Assembly (NCBI GenBank): GCA_964019695.1
Contig: OZ026521.1
Span: forward strand, 36,578,939 to 36,642,938
Length of the DNA stretch: 64,000 nt
DNA from: Loripinus fragilis
Taxonomy: Eukaryota > Mollusca > Bivalvia > Lucinida > Lucinidae
Direction: 5' to 3'
A program made the translations under genes and the position numbers. Below the pieces are notes generated by a model. It was not told the DNA's origin, ran no database searches, and saw only the letters and a list, made by a program, of their open reading frames with translations. Below are positions 49,101-61,100 of the stretch, in pieces (position 1 is the stretch's first letter; the number at the start of each line of letters is the position of its first letter).

Positions 49101-52100
49101 TCTTTGGAATTGAATGTTGAATGTTTTGTAATTTTTTGAGAAAAATATTGAAATTTTATAATCACTTCTTCATAAAACGTAAACCATTCTTTATCCAAAT
49201 GGTTTTGTGGTAGTAATATAGTGTCTATGGTATTTTGGATTCAATCTAGATGACAAATCAGAGAAATAAACAAAACCATAGATTTAGGACATAGAAGTTT
49301 TGAGACAGGTACCACCTCAAAGGTGGAGTGCGTCAGGGTTGCTTCCTTAGCCTTATTCTTAACTATCTTATTCGATAAATGCATTTTCGTAGTTTGTATA
49401 TAATGAGTTATTAATATGCAAAGTTCAAAGAAAATCCATGCGTGGGCACAGATGCAAGTACCCCTTTGCATAAAATTGCGAATGATGTTTTCATTCACAT
49501 TTTTATGCAAATATTAATGAGTTTTTATGATGGGCATTTAAAGCAATAAATATGTTACAGCTTTACTGGCTGTCCAGTTCTATCAGACTACATCACATTT
49601 TCCCAATTTTGATGGTCAAAATGCTTTTTCCCAAATTCAACAGGCCCCTGGCCCCGACTTCAGTATGGTAAGAAAATCCCTGTATAGGCTACCTAAGAAC
49701 ATGAGCGGACAATGAGAGCAGACAACAAAAGTCTTGACTGGCGGGCTAAGGTTTAAGTCTATACCTGCTGATGTTTTCTGCAGATTATCTTTGCAAACAG
49801 TTTGGACACAGATCAGGCCCGACAAAATGTCATGCCTAGTCTGGATCCAAATTGCTTGCCTCTGTGTTTGACTATTTGAAAGAATTTTTGGAAAAAGTTG
49901 AATATGGAAAAAATCGGCAGACAACATTAACATGCAACGATTGAATTTATAATTAACTCCTTGCATGTTGGGTAATTGCTCTTATTTTTGTTGTGATCTA
50001 CTCACTTTTTTTCGAAATTAACTTTTTCAAAAAATTCTTTCAAGAATACTTTTAAACAGTTTGGATCCAGATCAGGAAAGACTTTCTGTCAGTCTTGGTC
50101 TGGGTCCAAACTGTTTGCTTAAGGTTATCAGCAGATGACAAAAAACACAGGTTTGGATAAACAAAACTTTTCCGCTTAAAATTGTAATTTTCTTCTTACC
50201 CATACTTTTTAGCATATGTTTTTGGGTGCTCAAAAGAACCGTCTCATTGAGATGGTTCTTTTACCGTCTCATTGAGACGGTTCTTTTGAGTACCCACAAC
50301 ATATGTTTTGGTTGAGAAATAAGAAAATAATTTTTCGTTAGGCACTCTTAACTAAAGTCCTAAAAAGGTCCTGCTAGTAAGGAAAGATTCGCATGTGGGT
50401 GAAAGTTCAAAATTTCAGGGGTGGTAACATTCAGAAAATCAAAATCCTGAAATCCATAATATTCAATCCTGAAATTTCAAATATTGACTTGAAAAGACTT
50501 TTATAACTGATTGAATACAACTAATAACAAGCTTTGAAGGCGTTTACTTGCCAAAATTACTCATTCTAAAACAATATTATTTAGTTAAGGCAATAAATTT
50601 CAAAGTTTTACAATGATAAATATTGCCTAATTGATAAGCTTAAATCCTGAAATCTGGATAAATCCTGAACTTTACCACCCCTGAAATTTCCAAAATCCTG
50701 AACTTTAGAAATTCAAATTTTAAAACTTGCAGGATGCCTACAAATAGAAGCTATCAAAATCTGTCAAATTCAGCATTTTGAGGCTGACTTTCTATGCAAA
50801 GTCAGCCTCAAAATCCTGAAATCAGGATTAATCCTGAAACTTTCACCCATGGATTCTTTTGTTTTTTGTTTGATTTGATTCTTTACATCCCATCAACAAT
50901 CTTTCAGTTATAAAGGGCTAGTCTTCCTGGGTTGGACCAGTACTAAGGTAGGATTAATGTTCTAGCTCAAGGACACAACGCAGTGACCCCGGTGAGGCTC
51001 AAACCCGTGGCCCTCGGTCTTGAGTCTAGCACTCTACCACTGAGCCACTGTCCTCCCTAATTAATTAAGGATTAATCCTGAAAACTTTCACCCATGGATT
51101 TGAGAGACTTCTTACCCTTTATTGGCAGCTGTTGCTGCTCCACTGCCAGCAGCCACTTTTCTTTTCTTGGCTTTAGTACCCTGACCTTGACCTTCCTGAT
51201 CTTCGTCTTCCTCCTCCTCCTGAGAACTCTCCTCCTGTTGCCGCTTCTGTCCCTTTTTCCCTTTAGCACTTTTCTCCTTCCCACCCTTATTAGAACTGTC
51301 ACTAGCATCAGATGCTGCTGAATTTCTCCTCCCCCTAACCCCTAATGCACTCGCACCCTTTTTCTCCGAGACCTGTTCAGTCTCCGCTAAGGTCCGTTTT
51401 AAGATCCTCTTCTTCGGTGGCGGGGAAGGAGTGGAATCCGTATCTGTAGTTTGAGATTTAGCGTCTGGTGAAGAAATTTCCTGAGAAGTTTCAATTTGTT
51501 CGACTGAGTCATTGTCCGCATCAAAGTCAAAAGTGTCTGAACTTTGTGAGTCTTTCTTATTGCCTGCCCTACGTTTAGGCTTACTAGCCTCAGAATTTTC
51601 TGAATTCTCTGAATCTTGAGAGTTTCTTTTATTTACGGCACCACGTTTTGGTTGAGGTTTAGAAACAGCTTCTTTTCCGTCCTGACTAGTTGTTGCCCTC
51701 CGTTTAGCGGGCAGTTTCTCTGTTTCTGTTTCAACGCTACTTTGTGATTGCTGTGACGATTCCGAACTGCTGGTCAGTGCCTCCTTTGATGATTCTGAAG
51801 TTTGATCCCTGTAATGACCAAGTCAAGGATTAACTCATCATCTCGTTGTGTTGTCAGCTGTTAACTTTTGCAAACACTTTGAACCCAGACCAGGTCCGAT
51901 AAAATGTCCGACCTGATCTGGATCCAAACTGTTTGACACTATGATGGTATTCCTGAAATAATTTTTCGAAAAAGTTAATTTTGAAAATAATCTGCAGATG
52001 GCAAAAAAGCTGGGAAAATTGAAAGTAGAAAAACCATCCAATAAAAAAGGCCAGAATTTTTTTATTAGTTGATTTACGGGAAAAAAAATTCAGATTTAAG

Positions 52101-55100
52101 GTCGAAAGGATGAAAAAAAATAAATAAAAAAGCTCTGAAAATGACCAGTTGACTGGTCATTTTCAGAGCTTTTTTTTTAATATCTCCAAAAAAAAACAAC
52201 AGTAAAACTAGTAAAGTCTGTATTAAATCTTGAAATAGTTAATCATTTTCATAAAAATCTGGACAGGACAATCACTTTTTTAACAAAGTCAACCTCAAAA
52301 ATACACAAAGGAACCTCAAAAATATAGTATTTTTTTTCAACGAAATAATAATATTTAGAGATTTTAGAATTTTTTTTTTTTCTACTTTACGGAAAATTAC
52401 AGAAGGAGGGTTCATAAATCAATTAATAAAAAAGTTCTGGCCTGATTCTGGGAGGACGAGATAGGTTTAAACAATGAATAAAAGGACAGAAGCACAAGAG
52501 AAAATCCCAAATTGTGCACAAGATTAACAAAAGCATGCCAAATCACAGCATTTAGGGGTCAAAATGTTGGGTCAATACTGGGAGTATCACAATCCTACCC
52601 CCTTGAAGCAACTCTGCCTGAGTATTTTCTGGCTTTCCATGATGACTTAAAAAGTGCATGACTTTTCAATGATAAAAGTAGAAAAATCAAGATTAAGATA
52701 AATCCATGATTTTCCAGATCTGTGCATACCCTGTTTCTATGGAAAGTCAGTCTCGACTCCTGAATTCAGGAATGATTTCAAAAGCTTTTACCCATGCAAA
52801 TCACTAGTATCTTGGACTAATTTAAGAACAAATCCTTGAAAATAAGGACATATAAAGTTTTACTTACACTTTATTTTTTTGTTTCTCTTTAGTATTTCGT
52901 GGTTCTCTCGGACATGTGGGGTTGCGGTTGACGACTGGCCCTGGACTAGCCACGACGATGGTTTCTATAGTTTCTTTTGCCCTTGGCTTACCTCCCTTGT
53001 TGAGTGGAGGAACCCCTGGGGCCTCTGGTAATGCCATTGTCTTTTTCTAGATGAGGAAGAAAGAAAAGATTAGTTTCACCTGTATCCAGCATAAGGTACA
53101 AGTTGGTATCAGAGTCTTAGATTCATGCCTGAAGAAACGTTGGACCCAAACACCCATAGAACGCCAAGGAAGACTCTGATCAGACTGTGCGGATGGACAG
53201 GCTGATCTGAGTTTTGATGGGCACACATGCCAAATTGTACCTAAGCCAAGAAAGGGTTCATACAACCATGGCCAAATAAAATTGAAGGATTTTTCAATGA
53301 TCCTCTAACAGTGTTCAAAGTTTTAATAAGAGGATTAAACATTCTTTTCTGTGGATTAAGGTTTGCCCAGCCCAAGTGTGATAATGTGTTGCAACCCGAA
53401 ACCGCGAAGTGATTCGGGCTGCATCACATTATCACACAAGGGCTTGGCAAACATTAATATGGAAAAGAATGTTATATCTTCATTGTTATATACCTTCTTT
53501 CCAGCACACCAGGCTTAAATGGCAATGAAGCCCTCTGCTGTCGTATATTAATGGGAATGAAGCCTGTGGCCAGTGATTGTTCAACAATCAGCCTCATTGC
53601 AACACGTTAAATTTAGATGAAATGTACAACTGTCAGCGGCAGCAGGTGACGATTTATAACCTTGAGGCCTGTTATCATTGGGATTAGATAAGCATGTGCA
53701 CCTATCAGGTCAAATACAGTATACATAAGTTGATCACCCTAAAAACTTTCATGTTCGAATTCATCATAGAGTACCTACCTTAAGTCAAAATAAGCCATTT
53801 TTAAGAGTAAAATAGAAAGTTATTTTCTTATCCATCAAATTTTGTTTATGTTTTGGGTGCTAAATTTACCATCTCATTGAGTTGGTTCTTTTGAGTACCC
53901 ACAACATAGGTTTTGGTTGAGAAACAAGAAAGTTGAAAAAGTTTGAAAGGCCTGACTTACCTTATCAAAATTGAAGTCTTTGGGTAGGTATATCTGGGTA
54001 TTAATTGAAGTCTGAAATAGAAAGTACAGATTATGTAATATGGTCTTCACATAATTTTCACTCTCTCTAGTTTTATACCAAATAAATTGATGAAAGCAAC
54101 ATCTCTCCAATGTGAATAAAATTAAATAGTTCAACACTTTTAGGGTCAATTATCCAAAAAACTCTGGGCAGGCTTTGTCTCCCCAAGTGGCAAACCAAAA
54201 TTTAATATCAATACTTTAAGGAAGTAACAAATTCCAGCAGACATCAAATTATGTCCCAGCCTTAAGAAACCAAGTAAGTCTTGATATTTCATCACATGAA
54301 ATGTCAAGCTTAATTTCCCTGATAATATAAAAGCTTAATTTCCCTGAAAATGTCAAGCTTAGTTTCCCTGAAAAGTCAAGCTTAATTTCCTTGAAAAAAA
54401 AGAGATTTATCACAAAATTTGTCCTCTTTTGAGTTGTTTTTGTTTGTTTTGATTTGATTCTTTACGTCCCATCAACAGTCTTTCAGTTATGCAGGGACGG
54501 GTCTTCCTGGGTTGAACCAGTGCTAAGCTAGGATTTATGTGTCTTGCTCAAGGACACAACGCAGTGACGCCGGTGAGGCTTGAACCCGCGGCCCCTCGGT
54601 CTCGAGTCAAGCACTCTGCCACTGCGCTCCCTCTTTTGAGTTGTAATTGCAACAGGATAGAAATACAAATTACGACATTTTTTTTACCAAAGTATGTGGC
54701 AGCATCACTCAAAACTGGGCCTCATTGCAAATACACTGCTGAAAATATTTAAAGGAACACCTGATAATTTTCCATAGGTAATAATCTTAACCCCTGTCCA
54801 AATAGACAAGTCATGAATTTCACTAGTCAAGAAGGCAGAAGCCCAGTTTACTTTGCCATTTTTGCTTTGATAGCCAAAGCTTTCAGTCAAAAAAAGTTTT
54901 TGATAAAACAAATCGCTGCCTAAGTTCATGGCTCAAATTTTTTAAATTTTTAATTTTCTTGAAAATGACAATTTTTTCTGGAACTCTGTAGAATCTTCCG
55001 AATTAGATAATAGTGTAACCTAATGATTTCTGCACATTAAAAGACTATTGACTGTACAGATATGATGCTGTTGTGGTGCTTGATTGAAAAATTTGTCTTA

Positions 55101-58100
55101 AAATTTGGTTTTGAAAAAGGGGTATTTTCAACAAAATTACATTTTTACATAAAGCGTTCCATGGAGATTTTGGGAGGGGGATTTCTTCATTTTTATCAAC
55201 AACCATCATCCTTGATAGGTTACCAAACTAATCACAGGACAAACATTTTTGCCAAGTTTTATTTAACTCTTGCTATGAGTCAGACTATAAGTGCAATTGT
55301 ATTGTGATCAATGGCAAAATACGCAGTGTTCCTTTAAATATTTTGGGCAGTTATATCCATCATCTGGGTTTATGAACAGGTGAAGGTAAGGCTAAAACTG
55401 GCCTGCTCTGCTTCAGAGACTAGCTAGAACATTGAAATTTTCATTTAGCCAGTTTAACATTATTATCCCAATGCTTTTTTATCATATGAAGTTAACTAAC
55501 TTACTGTTATTCAGTGAAAAACATCATGTCATAAATAATGTTATGACCACACATTACATAACACTTAAGGCGGGAACAAATAACGTCATGAAGACATCTG
55601 TTACAATAATGCAAATTTTCATTTGAAAAAAAAAAACAACACAAAAAACTTTGAGGACGATCGCATTTAAAAGATCATATGACAAATATAATCTTACAAG
55701 GGTGATCATTCCATTTTAAATTTATTAAACTCACCAAAGGCTTGTTTAAAAATTTCATATAAAAAGATCACTCATGTAAGAATGGGTATTGGGGATGATG
55801 TTATTGGCTCTGTGACTGTTCCATAAGCTATCTCCTGCACTGTTAGACCGAATCGAACCAAATAACACAAGTGGAAAGGGGTCAAAAGATATCAAAAGCA
55901 TGGGGATTTGCAAAGGCGTGCAATCAACTGGACAATTCTAGTTGTACTTTCTACAGAGTGAGTATCAAAGGTGTTGATCAGACTGTGCAGATGTGCAGGC
56001 TGGTCTGCGCAAACATAGGTTCCAATGGACCATTCATATTCCTGGAAAACACACACACAATTTTTTTTCATTCTTTTTTTTTCCAAGTTGAAAAATTTGC
56101 TGATCACATTCAACAAAATGATCAGGTTTTTACTGGACAAGACCCTACTGAAAGAAGTCAGAATCCTCTTGCCTTGACAAGACTAGTATATATACATGTA
56201 CACATTTTTCTTACCTTATCAGGTCTTGTGAAAAGCTTTGTCGGCAAGACTGGATCAATGTTAGATTCTTTCAACACAACATTAGTCAGGTTCTTAGTAA
56301 GAAGACCAAGGGCCACATCACAGACAGCATATAATTTCTGAAATGTACAGCAATTGGTTAGGGATTATTCTCCCAATTTTACTTTTTTTCTCTCAAGAAT
56401 TGGGGTTGAAAAGGGGTGCAGATTATTCAAAACTGTGGGTTATATATGAGACCGTATGTAACCCACAACTTTGGTTTTGGATATTAAGAAAATAAATCTT
56501 TAATTATTGACCCTTTTCTAAAGATCTGATGCATGTTCAAAAAGTGTCTTTACAAAGCAGACAACTATTCAGAACAAAACTTTATTGGGCTAATAGCCTT
56601 TAGAATATCTGAAAATAAATCTGAGATGACAATCTATTGAGGAAGGCCAGCCTCAAAATACAGAACATAGGAACAATCCTGAAAGTTTTAAACTGTATAT
56701 GCAAGTAGCCCGCAATATAAAAGAAGTACTGTGTTACTTTGTCTGTGTTGATGGTAAAAGAAGGCACCTACCATATTTGTATCGTCATCCTCAGGACTCT
56801 GGGCATCTTTCGTCTGTTTCACATTCTCCATGAGTCGACGGAAGAACTGGTAGTTGTAGTCTTCCATCCGAGACACCAGAGGCTCCATCATAAACCAAAG
56901 ACATCTGTTGAAAATAAAGGGAATTTTTTGTTTTGATGCTTTATGTCCCAGTCAACAATTTTTCAGTCATGTTGGATCGATTTCCTGTCTTCGATTCCTG
57001 GGTTGAACCAGTACTAAGCAAATGATAGAGTGGCTTGCTCAAGGCCACAACAAAGTGACTCCACTGGCGGTAAGTCTCCAACTAGCAACCCTTTAATCCC
57101 CAGTCTAAGGCCAAATAAAAAAATACCAGTGTTTAGGGTAACCTGACCCTACCTAAATTTACTCGTGAAACCTAGAATACATAGATCCTCCTGTGTTGTG
57201 CAGTTAAAGAAACATGTCATATTTTTGATGTAGTAAGGGCACTGTGTGCATTAACTTTTCAAAATTCTATACATTCATTTGAGAATAGTGTAAACCCAGA
57301 GTCAGGATCTATCAAGTAAATCCAAGTTTAAAATTTGAGCAGCGACATGTGATTACCAACAATGTGGTATTTTGACAAGTGTAGACTCAGACGAACCTGT
57401 GCAGCCTCCTTTTAAGCTTAGAAACTCCAAATGCTGCTGGGTCAATAGCTTAACAGTCATAGAATGCACAGTCTGACCAGAGCCTTTGCTAGTCGCTTGA
57501 ATATTTGACTAGCAAAAGCTCTGGTCAGACTGTGCCTATGCCCAGGCTGATTTGAACCTTTGCTAGTCGCACATACCACATTGTTGGAGATCTCATGTTG
57601 CAGCTAAAATCATTAAAATGGTTTTGATCAGGATCCAGCCTGCTGATTATTGGAGGCAGGTACAAACAGCTTGCCCCCCCCCACCCCCCAAACTGTTTGG
57701 ACTCACACTATTGCAAGAAATCGGGAAATTTATTAACACTTTTCATAAATCTTTGTATATTTTTTCATTGGAAAGGGGCCTATATTCGTCCACAAATATG
57801 GCCTTTGAAAATCTTTGACATATTAGTTTTGATTCTTTCCAGTCAACAATTTTTCAGTCATGTCAGGGTTGAACCAGTACTAATCAGCAGATATAGTGGC
57901 TTGCTCAAAGACACAACACAGTGACTCAGCCAGCGGTGAAACTTGAACTAGCAACCCTTCCATCCCCAGTCAAAGACTCTACCAACAGAGCAACTGCGCT
58001 CCGCCTAGCGTAGTTAAACTTTTTCCAACTTACTCTTTTATGTTCTTCAAAGCTGGCAGGTCATCGTAAGATTTGAGATCTGGATCATGGGCTAACAGAT

Positions 58101-61100
58101 GAATTGTGTAGGGCATCACATAATCTGGCAGATAATGATACATCTTCACTGTAAATAGAATAAACTTAAAGTTGTGTATATTTCTTTATCCATCAGTTTT
58201 AACATTTGTTTTGGGTGCTCAGTACCCACAACATAAGTTTTGATTGAGAAATAAGAAAATCAATATTCAGTTAAGCACTTTGATCTCGATCATGGGCTAA
58301 AAGATGAATTGTGTAGGGCATCACAAAATCTGGCTGAAAAATATAATATATACAAATATTTAACTTAATGTAAGTTTGATAATTTTGAGGCTTTTTTGTT
58401 GTCTGCATATTTTTAAAGATTAACCCTTTGTATTCCGGAAACACCTAAGCGAGTACTTTTGCAAACAGTGAAGACCCAGATGAAATGTATAATGAAATCT
58501 GGCTGAAAAATATAATATATACAAATATTTAACTTAATGTAAGTTTGATAATTTTGAGGCTTTTTTGTTGTCTGCATATTTTTAAAGATTAACCCTTTGT
58601 ATTCAGGAAACATCTAAGCGAGTACTTTTGCAAACAGTGAAGACCCAGATGAAATGTATAATGAAAAAGTTTCGAACCTACCTCCAAGCCCTGGGTTCTG
58701 TTTGAGATATTCCCTCCTCTTCTGCACGTTCACCTGTATACACTTCTTGATGTAGGCCCGTCTCTCTCGGAGTGGGTCGTTAGCAGCTAGACTGAATATA
58801 CACATGTACTCTAGGGGCAGTCGAAGGTGGACTAGACCCTTCTGTAGCTTGTTGGCAAATTTTAATCTCACATGATAACAACTGTCCTGCAATAGCAAAA
58901 AATATCTATCTAAACAGTTAACACATCAATGTCAGTTCATGAGATTTGGGCATTTATTGTACATGCGATCTGGACCCGAACTGTTAAGGACATCAGAAAT
59001 TTTATCGGAGGAACAAATGTCCCATGTTCTCAAAATATTGTGGGACAGATCCTTTAAAACAAGTGCTGAAATTAAGAAACAGCCACAAATTCCTCTGGGC
59101 AATGTCCGGTTTAACCTAAACTAAGTGGGACATTTGGAAATTTTATGTGTCATATGGCAAAAAAATTCAGCCTTGGCAGAAAACATGAATTGGAAAAAAA
59201 TAATCATATAGCCTGTTATTAGTAGCTTTTGCAAGTGAATTATCCTTGAAATACTCTGCACATTAAACTGTCAGACCCAGAGTTCAACATTCCTAATTAC
59301 TTTTTTTATTGGTTGTCTTTTTGGAGTCCAAAGGGGTGCACACATTATTTTTACAGAGAGTCCAAGACAGCGCTTTGGGAGTCTGTGATTCAATTCAATA
59401 TCATGCATCAGGGTAAACCATGGATATATTCACACAGGTTTAGATAAACAAAAATTTTCAGTGTAAAATTGTTAATATTTTCTTATCCATGATTTTTAAC
59501 ATCAGTTTTGGGTGCTCAAAAGAACCGTCTCATTGAGTACCCACAACATATGTTTTGGTTGAGAAATAAAATTTATTTTTCTTCTGTTACGCACTCTTAA
59601 CTAAAGGCCTGGTTCACATTGTTCATATTTAACAATATTTTTGTGCAACTAGACCCATGTACTTACGTTAATTAAAAGAGCTAAAGCCTGGAATTGTTCT
59701 CGGGTCAAAATCTCTGCGAATACTGGTTCCTCTGCTATCTTTAATATACAACATCCTGCCTGTAATCTTAACCTCGCTAGTTCAGGTTTACTGAAAAAGA
59801 GAAAGAAAAAATAAATTCACTTTCCTCAGAGCTCTATATAGATAAGTTATCTGATTTTGAGTGTTTTTGGTAGAAATTACTCTGCTCACAGATACATTTT
59901 TCCAATAATTTTTAACACATGGTCCTCGATGCGAGAAAACCTGTCTTCAGTGTTTGTGAACAACAAAGGCACAGACCAGCCTAAACTGATCAGAGCCTTT
60001 GTTATTCACTTTTTTTTAAAAAAAGTATCATATCTAAACTTGCTACAGGTAAAATTTCAATTTTCTAGCTAGTCTCTGTAGCTGAGGAGACTGGTTTGAG
60101 TATTGCTATGTCAGAAACCCCTAAGAAAGGTTTTGTCATGTCGAGGCCCATATAGTTATCCTGAGGCTTCCATGGTAGGTCCTGTGTAGAAAAGAAACAC
60201 AATATGGTATGTTTAGGTTATTTTTATGGCCCAGCCATATTTGTTTTGGTCATGTCCCACTTTTTAACTCACAGAGGCCCAATGGCACCAGTTATGAATT
60301 TTCTAAAACAACACTTGAGTCAGTTTAGCTAAGCAAACACCTCCAAGACTTGTCTTGTTTCAAATAGTAAACACAGATTTTTTGTCCACTTTGGATGGAG
60401 TTTGGCCAACTCCCCAAATAATGTGATATGATAGTATCTGATTATCAGAGACAATCTGAGACAGGGCGTTCATCAATCTGAAAACTTCAGCTCAATTACA
60501 GAATCAAGCCTCGTATGTATGTAAGGCTTAGTACTGTGTATGAAAAAGCTGCATTTTGTATGCCGAAACTGGCGTAATAAGGAAAATTAGTTCTGTCGCA
60601 TGTGGGTTCAGCTGTGTTAAAATCCATTATTCTGTCAACAGAATAAATGAAGTTTATGTTTTTTCAATAAAATACAGCTCTAGCGATATTTTATTGAGAA
60701 AACCTAAACTGCATTTATAGCACCTTGTGGTATGTTGTAACCCTTTGTTTCCCTGCGATCAAACTTGCTATTGTATTGGCATGGATTCCGTGACATCAGC
60801 GTCACGTAATGTGATGTTAGTGTCACATTATGAAAGTAGACTCTCGATGTACATCCGAGGTCAGATTCCTCGGAATTGGCCGAGGCAGGTCTGATCGGGC
60901 GTTCATTTGAACTGATATGGTACTTACTTTATTTTCCCTCTTTCCATGAGATCACCTTCATGAACAATTACTGTGTAGAGAAGTCTGAGAGTAGAGGTTC
61001 CTGAATTATTATTGTTGTTTTTCAAACCTAACAACCACCGCATTAGTAGCTTCATTGCTTGTAACTGAAAAGGAAAGAATCAAAAGTATAAGATATACCC

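Noticed and set aside
51072..51308. 78-codon Arg/Lys-rich minus-strand frame
   Set aside because: It is the shifted frame of the large PDS5 tail exon and crosses its splice donor.
55871..56341. 156-codon plus-strand frame
   Set aside because: It overlaps a PDS5 exon on the opposite strand and has repeat-like composition; no signal supports it.
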